A stretch of DNA of 64,000 nucleotides, taken from the NCBI RefSeq assembly GCF_001886955.1, contig NZ_CP016804.1, positions 186,001 through 250,000 of the forward strand, in the 5' to 3' direction. This document shows, piece after piece, positions 21,379-30,099 of this stretch. Each line of letters starts with the position of its first letter. The first letter of the stretch is position 1. Source of the stretch: Halodesulfurarchaeum formicicum (lineage in GTDB: Archaea > Halobacteriota > Halobacteria > Halobacteriales > Halobacteriaceae). The notes under the pieces were generated by a model. That model was not told the origin of the DNA. It saw only the letters and a list, made by a program, of their open reading frames with translations, and made no database searches. A program made the translations under genes and the position numbers.

Positions 21379-23304
21379 ATGAACGAGCTACTATTCACAC
21401 CAAGACGTATCGGCAACGTCCAGATACCCAATCGGACGGTATTCTTGGCCCACGAAACCGGGTTTGCGGAGGATGGATTACCAACTGAACGTGACGCGGC
21501 CTACTATGAAGCGCGTGCTCGTGGTGGGGCAGGTCTCATAATGGGGCCGTCCAGCATGCTTGTCCACCCGACAGCATCTAACCCGACGTATGCGTCCGGT
21601 TATGACCCAGCGGTTATACCACGGCTAGAGGAAATAGCCGAGGCCGTCCATCGTCACGATTCAAAGGTCTTCGCTCAACTTCAACATACTGGGGGCGAGG
21701 ATACTGGTGAACATGCGATGCATGAGACGTGGGCTCCGTCTGCGGTTCCGTCGAATTTTGGCTATGAGATGCCAAAGCGGATGGAGAAGTCGGACATTGA
21801 AGAGGTCAAGCTTGGGTACGCAAAAACTGCAGAACACGTGAAGCGAAGCGGCATCGACGGCATCGAGCTGAAGGTCGGTCATGATGGGTTGCTTCGACAA
21901 TTCATATCGCCAAAATACAACCGCCGCAGTGATGAGTATGGAGGCGACGTTGATGGCCGGGTTCGCCTCCTGAACGAAGTGATCGAGGTCATCAGAGACC
22001 GCGTCGGCGAGGACTTTCCAGTTGGTGTCCGGCTGACTCTCGACGAGATGGAGTCCGGTGGCTATGACTACGATTATGCAGTAGCGGTCATGCGACGGCT
22101 GCATCCGAGTGTGGACTTTCTCGATTCGGATATCGCTACGATTTCAAAGCTATACGTGACGGACGCTCCGATGCATGCACCACTGGGGTATACTGAAGAG
22201 TATTATGGGGATGCTCGAAGTATTCTTGATGTCCCAGTTATTGCCGCTGGCCGAATCAATGATCTGACAAAGGCTGAAGATCTTTTACAGGAGGGCAAAG
22301 CCGATTTTATCGGGATGTGCAGACAACTGATTGCGGATCCCGAAACGGTTCGAAAAGCCGAACGGGGCAATGATTCCGAAATCACTCACTGTATAGCGTG
22401 CAATCAGAACTGCCTCGGCGGCCTAAACACCAAAGGCCATATCGGTTGCATCCAAACGCCGCGCTCGGGCCGCGAAACTGAAATGGACCGGCTAGTTGAT
22501 CTTCCGGAAGTGGATGATCCCAAAGAGGTCCTGGTCGTTGGTGGGGGTCCGGCTGGGATGTCCTTTGCTGTAACTGCCGCGGATCTCGGCCATCATGTTA
22601 CCATCCACGAAAAGCGAGCTGAACTTGGTGGCCAAGTAAACATCGCGACGAATATCGAGGCCCGGCGCGAGTTTGGCGACGTTGTCAGGAACCTCGAAAA
22701 CCGACTTCGAACCCGGGACGTGAGCGTCGAAACTGGATCTCAAGTTTCTCCGCAAGATGTCGATGGCGGCTGGGACGTTGTTGTTGCTGCGACGGGGGCT
22801 ACTGAGCAATCTCCCGACCTTCCAGGAGAGGATGTGTATCGCTCGTGGGACGTGTTACAGGGAGAATCTGTTGGTGACTCCGTGGTTGTCTTTGACCAGA
22901 ACAAGCATGCCACTGGTGTCGGCGTGGCAGAGCAGCTTGCAAAAGAGGGTCACGATGTCACCATTGTCACGACATCGTACCACCCCGGTGATCAATTAGA
23001 GGGATCGAACGTTCCTCCATTCCTTGAATCCCTGGTTGATCTGAACATCGAGACCAAAGAGCACGCCACGGTGGTCGGGTACGAGGACAAATTAGTCCAG
23101 GCAATGAACGTTTACTCACAGGAGATCGAGTCGATCGAAGCCGATTCGCTGGTTGTCGCGAATCGCCGCCAAGCACGGGACGATTTCGCCCACCAATTGA
23201 GAGACCAGGTAGACATTCCAGTCCACTCGATTGGAGACAGCGTGGCACCGCGCCTGGTGGATAAAGCAATTTACGACGGTGAAACACTGGCCCGAGAACT
23301 ATGA
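21379..23304 (+). CDS. FadH/OYE-type flavoprotein of mycofactocin system, copy 1
   Basis: A 641-aa enzyme in three parts. An FMN-binding old-yellow-enzyme barrel spans residues about 1-330 (PNRTVFLAHETGF, AQLQHTGGEDTG, ISPKYNRRSDEYGG). A 4Fe-4S site has Cys338, Cys341, Cys345 and Cys357. A C-terminal FAD/NAD(P) domain contains VVGGGPAGMSFAVTAADLG and ends SIGDSVAPRLVDKAIYDGE. This is the architecture of 2,4-dienoyl-CoA reductase and trimethylamine dehydrogenase; the latter passes electrons to ETF. No Cys is seen where trimethylamine dehydrogenase attaches FMN. The start at 21379 is chosen because the earlier ATG at 21316 adds an unrelated tail. It overlaps the next gene by 4 bp. Confidence 0.88.
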   Translation: MNELLFTPRRIGNVQIPNRTVFLAHETGFAEDGLPTERDAAYYEARARGGAGLIMGPSSMLVHPTASNPTYASGYDPAVIPRLEEIAEAVHRHDSKVFAQLQHTGGEDTGEHAMHETWAPSAVPSNFGYEMPKRMEKSDIEEVKLGYAKTAEHVKRSGIDGIELKVGHDGLLRQFISPKYNRRSDEYGGDVDGRVRLLNEVIEVIRDRVGEDFPVGVRLTLDEMESGGYDYDYAVAVMRRLHPSVDFLDSDIATISKLYVTDAPMHAPLGYTEEYYGDARSILDVPVIAAGRINDLTKAEDLLQEGKADFIGMCRQLIADPETVRKAERGNDSEITHCIACNQNCLGGLNTKGHIGCIQTPRSGRETEMDRLVDLPEVDDPKEVLVVGGGPAGMSFAVTAADLGHHVTIHEKRAELGGQVNIATNIEARREFGDVVRNLENRLRTRDVSVETGSQVSPQDVDGGWDVVVAATGATEQSPDLPGEDVYRSWDVLQGESVGDSVVVFDQNKHATGVGVAEQLAKEGHDVTIVTTSYHPGDQLEGSNVPPFLESLVDLNIETKEHATVVGYEDKLVQAMNVYSQEIESIEADSLVVANRRQARDDFAHQLRDQVDIPVHSIGDSVAPRLVDKAIYDGETLAREL

Positions 23305-24311
23305 GTGAACAACTGATCGTCGTTCCGGAGTGGGATGGATGTTCGGTCCTCGGTGAAGCCCAGCGACTCAAAGAACGATTGGAAGCGACCAGCGATTCGG
23401 ATGTCGATGTGGTTGTGATCACGATGGACGGCATTCACGACATGTCGGAACTCGATGTATCCGCCGCAGATGAGCATCTGACCCTTCGATTACGCTCCGG
23501 TGAATTCGAACCGAGTACCACCACTGTGTCTGTCCGCGTGCGGGCATTACAGGACATCGTAACTGACCGAGATCCGCTCGGGGTCTTTTTCCCCAGCACC
23601 CCTGACGGCGACGAAATGGCAGCTACTCTTGCATCCACAACAGGTGGGGCTGGTCTCTTGGATTCACTGCTCGAAGTGAAAAACGGTGAACTGATCGGGC
23701 ATCGCCCAGTGTTTGATAAACGAGCCCTCGTGACCTTTGAGGTTGAGAACCGTCCGCTTGTCGCCTCACTCTCCATGGATGGGCTACCGGAACCCAGTAG
23801 CGGAGCAGAAACGCCCCCTGTCCAACACAGCATCGAAGTCGAAGGAGTGGCTGAAGAGGGCGTTGAACGGCTCCGGACAATAGAAGTCCCCGAAAAGGAC
23901 ATCTCGAAAGCAAAAGTGGTTGTGGCAGGTGGGGACGGCCTCGAAAGTCGTGATGACTTCCAGGTTATCCGATCCCTTGCTGACTCACTCAATGCGACTG
24001 TTGGAGCGTCTCGACCACTTGTCGATGAGGGGTGGGTTGCCCACGACCGGCAGATCGGTGTTACGGGCAAGTCTGTTGATGCGGACCTGTATGTCCCTGT
24101 TGCCATTTCCGGTGATCCCTATCACTTGGACGACGTCCAGGCGGAACATATTCTGGCAATTAATACCGATCCCAACGCTCGCGTTTTCGATATGGCGGAT
24201 ATTGGGGTTTTGGGTGATTTCGAAACGTATGGACCGAAACTAACCGAAGCTATCCAAGCAACGCATGCTACTAATTCAAGCGACGCTGAAGAACCAAGGG
24301 GTGAGGAGTGA
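23301..24311 (+). CDS. Electron transfer flavoprotein alpha subunit (EtfA/FixB)
   Basis: A 336-aa protein. The C-terminal FAD domain is clear: VVAGGDGLESRDDF, then NATVGASRPLVDEGW, QIGVTGKSVDADLYVPVAISGD, and ILAINTDPNARVFDMADIGVLGDF. The N-terminal domain is diverged. With EtfB encoded at 26016 it forms the heterodimer that carries electrons from flavin dehydrogenases to the FixC/FixX quinone reductase. It overlaps the OYE-type gene before it by 4 bp (ATGA) and the fixC gene by 1 bp, so all are translated from one mRNA. The direct link to an OYE-type dehydrogenase indicates its likely electron donor. Confidence 0.9.
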   Translation: MSEQLIVVPEWDGCSVLGEAQRLKERLEATSDSDVDVVVITMDGIHDMSELDVSAADEHLTLRLRSGEFEPSTTTVSVRVRALQDIVTDRDPLGVFFPSTPDGDEMAATLASTTGGAGLLDSLLEVKNGELIGHRPVFDKRALVTFEVENRPLVASLSMDGLPEPSSGAETPPVQHSIEVEGVAEEGVERLRTIEVPEKDISKAKVVVAGGDGLESRDDFQVIRSLADSLNATVGASRPLVDEGWVAHDRQIGVTGKSVDADLYVPVAISGDPYHLDDVQAEHILAINTDPNARVFDMADIGVLGDFETYGPKLTEAIQATHATNSSDAEEPRGEE

Positions 24312-25618
24312 TGGTCGACTTTGACGTAATCGTCGTCGGTGCCGGGCGAGCGGGGACTGCAGCAGCGTACAAACTCGCCGAACACGGCATCGACGTCGCC
24401 CTCGTTGAGCGGGCGAAAGAGGCTGGGATGAAGAACGTGACCGGTGGCGTTCTTTACGGGGACGTGCTCAGCGAGTTGGTCCCAGAGTTCCCGGATCAGG
24501 CCCCGCTTGGGAGACATGTCGTAGAGCATAACGTTCGTATCCTCAACGAAGGCACGTCTATTGGGATCAGTTATCGGGATCCGGCCATTCTCGACGAGCC
24601 CAATTACACGATCCAGGTTGGGCGGTTTGACCAATGGTTCGTGAAGAAAGCCGAGGAGAAGGGTGCCGTGTTCATTCCGGAAACGACAGTTCGGGATGTT
24701 TCTCAACGAGGCGAGGAAGTTCTCGTCGAAACAGATCGCACTGGGGGAGACCTCACTTGCAAGGCCGTCGTTGGTGCGGACGGAGTTAACACCACAGTTG
24801 GTCGCGTCGCTGGGATCCGAGAAACAGTCCGGAATGAAAACGTTGGCCAGTCCGTCAAACACGTGATCGATCTCGATAAGTCGACAATCAATGAGCGTTT
24901 CAACCTGGAACCTGGCGAAGGTGCCGCATACGCTTTCGAAGGCTTTCCTGAAGGGGTCCCTGGGCTCGGATACTTCCTCTATACATTTGAATCGAGTATT
25001 GCGGTCGGTGCCGTCGCGAGCATGAGTTCCCTCGAAAAGTATGGAAAGCAGGGTTATAGTGGTCGCGGCACCCCGTTGTATGATCTCTTGGACCGGTTCA
25101 AAGAGCTCAAGGCGGTCAAACCACTCGTCGAAGGGGGTTCAACTACTGAATACCAGGGAATCCTCGTGCCGAAGTACAAGTACTCCAACCTCCCCCAACG
25201 ATACGACGACCGAATTAGCCTCGTTGGTGATGCCGCCGGCCTGACCCTGAACAAGGGGTTCACGTTCCGAGGGTTGGACTTCGGTATTAAGAGCGGGATG
25301 TGTGCCGCCGAGGCGGCGATCGGTAGCGATCAAAATCAGGACTGGGATAGCTTTGGCCAGCGGTACGATAAACTTCTCAACAACTCCTATGTGATGACCG
25401 AGATGAAACAACATAGGGGAATCCCGTCGGTGGTTGAGAACGAGAAGTTCTTCGACGAGTATCCGGCAGTCGCTCGCGAGGTCCTCGAACACACGTTCTC
25501 GACGAGTGGGGACGCCTCGGGACTGACCTGGCGCCAAGCACTGCGGAGTTTGCGCAAGCGAGATATCAAGTTGCGAGGTGTACTGGCAGATGGATGGAAA
25601 GCGGTACGGTCATTTTGA
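24311..25618 (+). CDS. fixC: FixC-type flavoprotein, ETF:quinone oxidoreductase
   Basis: A 435-aa FAD enzyme related to ETF-ubiquinone oxidoreductase. The N-terminal dinucleotide site is VIVVGAGRAGTAAAYKLAEHG, followed by GGVLYGDVLSELVPEF, a second FAD contact VVGADGVNTTVGRVAG and the late LVGDAAGLTLNKGFTFRGLD. It takes electrons from EtfAB and, with the ferredoxin-like FixX, reduces menaquinone at the inner face of the membrane. The start codon overlaps the EtfA stop (TGATG). A GTG three bases upstream is possible. Confidence 0.92.
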   Translation: MVDFDVIVVGAGRAGTAAAYKLAEHGIDVALVERAKEAGMKNVTGGVLYGDVLSELVPEFPDQAPLGRHVVEHNVRILNEGTSIGISYRDPAILDEPNYTIQVGRFDQWFVKKAEEKGAVFIPETTVRDVSQRGEEVLVETDRTGGDLTCKAVVGADGVNTTVGRVAGIRETVRNENVGQSVKHVIDLDKSTINERFNLEPGEGAAYAFEGFPEGVPGLGYFLYTFESSIAVGAVASMSSLEKYGKQGYSGRGTPLYDLLDRFKELKAVKPLVEGGSTTEYQGILVPKYKYSNLPQRYDDRISLVGDAAGLTLNKGFTFRGLDFGIKSGMCAAEAAIGSDQNQDWDSFGQRYDKLLNNSYVMTEMKQHRGIPSVVENEKFFDEYPAVAREVLEHTFSTSGDASGLTWRQALRSLRKRDIKLRGVLADGWKAVRSF

Positions 25619-25728
25619 CAAACTATGTTCCACATACAACAGACTACAAACGGCGATGGAGTTATTCACCGGATAGACATGCGTACAAAAGGAACTACCA
25701 CCGTCCGGCTCAATGGAGGCGAACACCA

Positions 25729-26019
25729 ATGTCAGTAGAAAAAGATCTGGAAACAGTCGAATGGGATGTGGGAGAAGAGGGACACATTACCGTCGATAAC
25801 TCCGAGTGTGTCGACTGTGAGGAGAAACCGTGTCTGCATCTCTGTCCAGCACAGTGTTTTGACTACCAGGAAGAGCGGGAAGGTGGGATCTACTTCTCGT
25901 ACGAGCACTGTATCGAATGCGGTTCCTGTATGGTTTTCTGTGCCAACGATCCGGATCGGGGAGCCGTTTCGTGGACGAAGCCTGATGGTGGTAAAGGAGT
26001 GGAGTACGATCTAGGATGA
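25729..26019 (+). CDS. fixX: FixX-type ferredoxin subunit
   Basis: A 96-aa ferredoxin-like protein. It has CVDCEEKPCLHLCPAQCF and the 4Fe-4S motif CIECGSCMVFC, then WTKPDGGKGVEYDLG, typical of FixX and of the Fe-S domain of ETF-QO. The start at ATG 25729 is preceded by a GGAGG-like site at about 25714. The open frame extends to 25594, but the extension has no family similarity. It lies 110 bp after fixC and overlaps etfB by 4 bp. Confidence 0.92.
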   Translation: MSVEKDLETVEWDVGEEGHITVDNSECVDCEEKPCLHLCPAQCFDYQEEREGGIYFSYEHCIECGSCMVFCANDPDRGAVSWTKPDGGKGVEYDLG

Positions 26020-26879
26020 TGAACGCAATCGTTCCAATCCGCCCCGCTCCGCACAAGGTCCTCCCGGACACGGAGTCTGAGGGGGTGCAAACCCGACGCT
26101 GGCTAGCGAACAAGACAGATCTGGTGGCGCTCGAAGCTGCCCAACAGCACGCGGAGCATGTCACCGTTCTCGGGATTGGCGATGAACGTGCAAAAGACGC
26201 TGTCAAAGCGGGGCTACGGGCGGGTGCTGATGAAGCCATTCATGTCGAGTATGACCCCATCGAAGACCCGATTGGGGAAAAATATGGGACGGTTCTCGGA
26301 AAGGTTATTGAGCAGGAGGAGCCCGAAACAGTATTCATCGGTGACGAGGCACCGACGATGGATATCGAGGTGATCACAACCACAGCAGCTGATCTGGGAT
26401 GGCGATCAACAACGGGCGTGACCGGAATCGGCACGGAGGACGTTGATGGTCACTACGAGTCCGACCATGATCTCCTCGTTCAACGACGTGTCGCGTTGGG
26501 TGAACAGGAGATAGTTGGTCTCAATACTCCCGTTGTTTTGGGGATCGATTCCGGATTTGCCAACCCCTCACGTGGATCTATGGACTCTGTACTCGCTGCC
26601 CAAAGAGCGTCCATTCGAACGCTTCCACTGGACGAGATTGTGCCCGGGGAATCGCGCTTTTCCATGAGTATTGGTTCCCTTAGTGTCCGTGACATCCACG
26701 CGTACGAGCGTGTGGGTCATGGGGCACCACCACGGCACGGGTCCGTCGAACAGCGAATCCACCAGATCATGGGCGATACAGATTCGGATGAACAAACCGC
26801 TGGGGAAATAATCGACGACTCGCCGGAGCACGCAATCGATCAAGTAGTGTCGTACCTTGAGGCCAATGAGGTACTCTAA
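26016..26879 (+). CDS. Electron transfer flavoprotein beta subunit (EtfB/FixA)
   Basis: A 287-aa protein. It shows the EtfB features of a nucleotide-binding domain: DLVALEAAQQHAEHVTVLGIG, AKDAVKAGLRAGADEAIHVEYD, and ETVFIGDEAPTMDIEVITTTAADLGW, followed by RRVALGEQEIVGLNTPVVLGID. It pairs with EtfA encoded four genes back. Whether this ETF is of the simple or the electron-bifurcating FixAB kind cannot be decided by eye. The operon order is OYE - etfA - fixC - fixX - etfB - SDR. Confidence 0.88.
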   Translation: MMNAIVPIRPAPHKVLPDTESEGVQTRRWLANKTDLVALEAAQQHAEHVTVLGIGDERAKDAVKAGLRAGADEAIHVEYDPIEDPIGEKYGTVLGKVIEQEEPETVFIGDEAPTMDIEVITTTAADLGWRSTTGVTGIGTEDVDGHYESDHDLLVQRRVALGEQEIVGLNTPVVLGIDSGFANPSRGSMDSVLAAQRASIRTLPLDEIVPGESRFSMSIGSLSVRDIHAYERVGHGAPPRHGSVEQRIHQIMGDTDSDEQTAGEIIDDSPEHAIDQVVSYLEANEVL

Positions 26880-26889
26880 TTGAACGACG

Positions 26890-27708
26890 ATGCCTCAGTA
26901 TAACTTTGATGACCGGGTTGCGTTCGTGACGGGGGCCGCTCGTGGCGTTGGTCGGAAGACCGCAGAACGGTACGCTGAGGCAGGTGCAGACGTGATTGTT
27001 ACCGACATATGCTCGGAGATTTCAACGCTTCCGTACGATCTTGGTACCAGGGCAGATCTTGAGAGAACTGCTGATTTGGTTCGTGATACTGGTTCTGAGG
27101 CACTCGTAATTCCAGTTGACGTGCGTGATGCTTCAGCCGTTCGAGACGCTGTCGAAACGGGGGTTGATCGATTTGGTCATATCGACTTTTTGGCCGCTAA
27201 TGCTGGTGTCTGGGACAGTCGTCCGTTTGCTGACGTTGACGAGGCGCTATTCGAATTGGTCATCGATACTAACTTGAAAGGTGCCTGGTTGTCGGCTAAA
27301 TACATCGCCAGACAAGCAATTCAGCACGAGAAACAGGCGAGTATCGTAATCACGTCCTCGATTTTGGGGCAAGTGGGCGCGGCTTGGTCTGCCCATTACT
27401 CGGCGTCAAAACACGGGATCATCGGATTTACGAAATCACTGGCGCTTGAACTCGGCGAATATGGGATCCGGGCCAATGTAGTGAGTCCGACCGGAATCGA
27501 TACGCCAATGGTTGAAAAAATGGTCGAATCACTCGGGACCGAACCCTTCGATAGAATTTCGGGCCCCGTTGGCCCGATGAATCTCCTCGATGGGAACCTG
27601 CTCGACCCGCAAGACGTTGCTGAAGCGCATCTCTGGCTTGCGAGTGATGCGTCCGGTGCCGTGACTGGTGCTGTCCTTCCTATCGATGCAGGAATGACGG
27701 CAAAGTAA
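26890..27708 (+). CDS. Mycofactocin-coupled SDR oxidoreductase (nicotinoprotein), copy 2
   Basis: A 272-aa SDR of exactly the same length and layout as copy 1: TGAARGVGRKTAERYAEAG, the diagnostic insertion DICSEISTLPYDLGTRADLERTADLV, and catalytic Tyr170/Lys174 (HYSASKHG). It ends IDAGMTAK where copy 1 ends VDAGLMAK. It is the last gene of the ETF/Fix operon, 10 bp after etfB. The divergence from copy 1 suggests a different substrate or stereochemistry. It is convergent with the second OYE gene, only 2 bp apart. Confidence 0.9.
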   Translation: MPQYNFDDRVAFVTGAARGVGRKTAERYAEAGADVIVTDICSEISTLPYDLGTRADLERTADLVRDTGSEALVIPVDVRDASAVRDAVETGVDRFGHIDFLAANAGVWDSRPFADVDEALFELVIDTNLKGAWLSAKYIARQAIQHEKQASIVITSSILGQVGAAWSAHYSASKHGIIGFTKSLALELGEYGIRANVVSPTGIDTPMVEKMVESLGTEPFDRISGPVGPMNLLDGNLLDPQDVAEAHLWLASDASGAVTGAVLPIDAGMTAK

Positions 27709-27710
27709 TT

Positions 27711-29624
27711 CTAAAGCCGCCGGGCGAGATCTTCAGCGTCGTAATACGCCCGATCTAATTTACGCGGTGACACCGCGTCTCCGATCCGGTACACGTCGTC
27801 GTGGCCATTTGAGAGCTCCAAGTAAAGCGATTCATTTGCACTCCGTCGTCCCGCATACACTATGGTCTCCGGTTTTCGGGACTGGGTTGTGCCGGAATAG
27901 ATGTGATGCATCGTTACTGTCCCGTCGTCTGTGATCTCATCCACTTCGTGATTCCCGATGAAATCGACCCCCTGTGCTTGGAGGCTGGCAACCATCGTCG
28001 GGAGGTTGGGCTGTTCGGTTCGGAAACCTGGATAGTGGTCTTCGGTGACTATTTCCAGATCAGTCCCCCGGCGGGCGAGTTCCAAGCCGACTTGCATGGT
28101 TATAATCCACCGATTCTCGTCGATCAGTAGTACCTCATCTGCCGTCTCTTCGCCCTGAAGAACATCGACGGCATCAACAACTTTTTCTTCGAAATCGTAT
28201 CCTTCCTTCGTGGAAATCGGCGCGCCAGTTGCGACGACGATGGCGTCCCATTCATTTGAGATGTCTTTTGCACGCACCTCTTGCCCCGTTTCAACTGCTA
28301 CTTCCGTTTCGATGAGGTCCGACTTGAGGTCTTCTAATGCACGTTCGATGGGTGAGAGTATTCCCTGTGCAGCGACCGTCAGTTGGCCACCAAGCTTGTC
28401 CTTTCTCTCTCGGAGCGTAACATTGTGTCCGCGTTGGGAGGCAACTGTTGCGAACCGCATTCCAGCAGGCCCCCCACCAACCACCAGAATGTTTTGTTTG
28501 TAATTGACTTCCGGGAGTGATTGAATCGGGTCAAGTTCCGCTTCCCTCCCTGTTCGGGGATTGATTACGCATTCCACGTGTCCGCCATGAGCGTCTGCAA
28601 ACACTCCCTCAAGGCATTTCTGATTACACTTGATACACTGCTTTGGCCGAACTCCCTCCTGGAGCTTTTGAACCGTATTTTCGTCCGCAAGAAGTTGTCT
28701 GGTAAAACTCACCAGATCGGCACCAGCGTCGAGAAGATCTCTTGTTGAGTCTCCAGTCGTCAGCGGGGATCGGCCGATGAGTGGGACATCGACGATGTCC
28801 GAAACTGTTTCAATGCCAGATTCAAGGCCGGGGGAATCCATTCCAATTCCACTGTGCCCCTGTGTGTACGTCGAGGCGGTTCCGACAGTGACAGAGAGAT
28901 AGTCAAATCCGTCAATCGCATTGAGTAGGTCCGGAATGTCTTCATACTCGTATCCACCATATTCCATCTCGGCCAACGAGAGGTGCAGTCCGACAGGTTC
29001 ATCGACTGCTTTCGAGACTGTATCGAGTACTTCGGTCACGAACCGAGCCCGATTTTCCCATGAACCGCCATACTCGTCCTCGCGAACGTTGAACTTTGGT
29101 GAGAGGAATTGTCTGAGAATCGAATACGGGCCTGCAGCGAGCTCCACACCGTCAAATCCTGCGTTTGAAAGGTTTTTCGCCGCGGTCCCGAATGAGCGCT
29201 GGAGTCTTTCGATATCGTCGTGGCTCATCGGCGTCGGCATCTCGTAGGTTGAATCCGAGGCCACTGCAGAGGGTGCAAGTTGTGCTTGCATTTCCCAATC
29301 ACCAGTCGCTTCAGCCCCGGGGTGTGTGAGTTGCCCGAAAACCTTTGCCCCCGATTCGTGAATCGTTCTGACAGTTTCCTCAAGTGCGGGGACAACATCC
29401 GTATCATACGCATCCACGAACCAAGGCCCGCTGGCAGACGAATCGACCAACATTTTGGCTGGACCGACCACCAGGCCGACCCCACCTCGAGCGCGAGCCG
29501 CCAGATGTTCATTGAGCTCCTCGGTCGGGTGCCCATTTTCGGCCAGATTTGTTCGAACCGCACGGAAGACCGCTCGATTGGATATGGGTGTCCCCACAAT
29601 CTCGACCTCTTGCTGTAGGTCCAT
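27711..29624 (-). CDS. FadH/OYE-type flavoprotein of mycofactocin system, copy 2
   Basis: A 637-aa paralogue of the enzyme at 21379, with an FMN barrel (NRAVFRAVRTN, GQLTHPGAEATG, LSPKFNVREDEYGG), a 4Fe-4S site with Cys330, Cys333, Cys337 and a further Cys in HVECVINPRTGRE, and a C-terminal FAD/NAD(P) domain (VVGGGPAGMRFATVASQRG) ending RIGDAVSPRKLDRAYYDAE. It is transcribed away from mftA, sharing the 106-bp intergenic promoter region. I recall two OYE/FadH families defined by association with mycofactocin genes; this pair probably corresponds to them. Start chosen at 29624 over 29699 on family alignment. Confidence 0.86.
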   Translation of the reverse strand: MDLQQEVEIVGTPISNRAVFRAVRTNLAENGHPTEELNEHLAARARGGVGLVVGPAKMLVDSSASGPWFVDAYDTDVVPALEETVRTIHESGAKVFGQLTHPGAEATGDWEMQAQLAPSAVASDSTYEMPTPMSHDDIERLQRSFGTAAKNLSNAGFDGVELAAGPYSILRQFLSPKFNVREDEYGGSWENRARFVTEVLDTVSKAVDEPVGLHLSLAEMEYGGYEYEDIPDLLNAIDGFDYLSVTVGTASTYTQGHSGIGMDSPGLESGIETVSDIVDVPLIGRSPLTTGDSTRDLLDAGADLVSFTRQLLADENTVQKLQEGVRPKQCIKCNQKCLEGVFADAHGGHVECVINPRTGREAELDPIQSLPEVNYKQNILVVGGGPAGMRFATVASQRGHNVTLRERKDKLGGQLTVAAQGILSPIERALEDLKSDLIETEVAVETGQEVRAKDISNEWDAIVVATGAPISTKEGYDFEEKVVDAVDVLQGEETADEVLLIDENRWIITMQVGLELARRGTDLEIVTEDHYPGFRTEQPNLPTMVASLQAQGVDFIGNHEVDEITDDGTVTMHHIYSGTTQSRKPETIVYAGRRSANESLYLELSNGHDDVYRIGDAVSPRKLDRAYYDAEDLARRL

Positions 29625-29698
29625 ACAGTGCCATTGTGAACCGACCAACTTGAGTATTGAGGGTATTCTATTATTCGCCGGATCGGGCGCTGGTGACA

Positions 29699-29709
29699 AA
29701 TTATAAGTA
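29699..29709 (+). promoter_or_regulatory. TATA-like box of the mftABCF operon
   Basis: AATTATAAGTA is centred about 27 nt before the ATG at 29731, the standard haloarchaeal distance for a leaderless transcript. A separate AT-rich box around 29660-29671 on the other strand could serve the divergent OYE gene. Confidence 0.6.
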
Positions 29710-29730
29710 TTTGCACCGGACTAACGTTAA

Positions 29731-29853
29731 ATGATGTCAAAAGCAGCCCCTCAAACTGAAAGCTCGAAAACTGCCGACACTGAACCGCCGGAGATCGAAA
29801 GCGACCTGGTGAAAGAGGAACTCCGGATTGACGGGATTTGCGGAGTTTATTGA
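29731..29853 (+). CDS. mftA: Mycofactocin precursor peptide MftA
   Basis: A 40-codon gene. The peptide is acidic (MMSKAAPQTE..., ...SDLVKEELR) and ends in IDGICGVY, the strictly conserved C-terminus of mycofactocin precursors. In characterised systems the final Val-Tyr is the part made into the cofactor: MftC decarboxylates the Tyr and cross-links it to the Val, and MftE then cuts it free after Gly-Cys. The ATG may be the first or second of two tandem ATG codons. The stop is directly followed by the ATG of mftB, and the TATA-like box lies 27 nt upstream. Confidence 0.95.
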   Translation: MMSKAAPQTESSKTADTEPPEIESDLVKEELRIDGICGVY

Positions 29854-30099
29854 ATGGGAAAGACCGTATCGAAGCCTGAGTACATCAAATATCGGCGCGA
29901 GGACGAGTATGGTCTCGTGTATGACCACGAAAATTACGGCTACGAGGATGCGACGCTGAGCACAGTCGACGAGCGCATCATTTCGTGTTTGGAGTATGTT
30001 GAGGATCGGTCAGCTATCGAGCTGGAAGCCCTCCAGGATGAATTTTCTCCTGAGGTAATCGAAGTCGCTCGAAAAAAGGGGTATATATATGTCACGTAG
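29854..30099 (+). CDS. mftB: Mycofactocin chaperone MftB (PqqD-like)
   Basis: An 81-aa protein that should bind the MftA leader and present it to MftC, as RiPP recognition elements do. YIKYRREDEYGLVYDHENYG resembles the conserved RRE-type strand of MftB, and a helical C-terminal part follows. It begins immediately after the mftA stop and overlaps mftC by 11 nt, so the three products are translated together. Confidence 0.9.
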   Translation: MGKTVSKPEYIKYRREDEYGLVYDHENYGYEDATLSTVDERIISCLEYVEDRSAIELEALQDEFSPEVIEVARKKGYIYVT

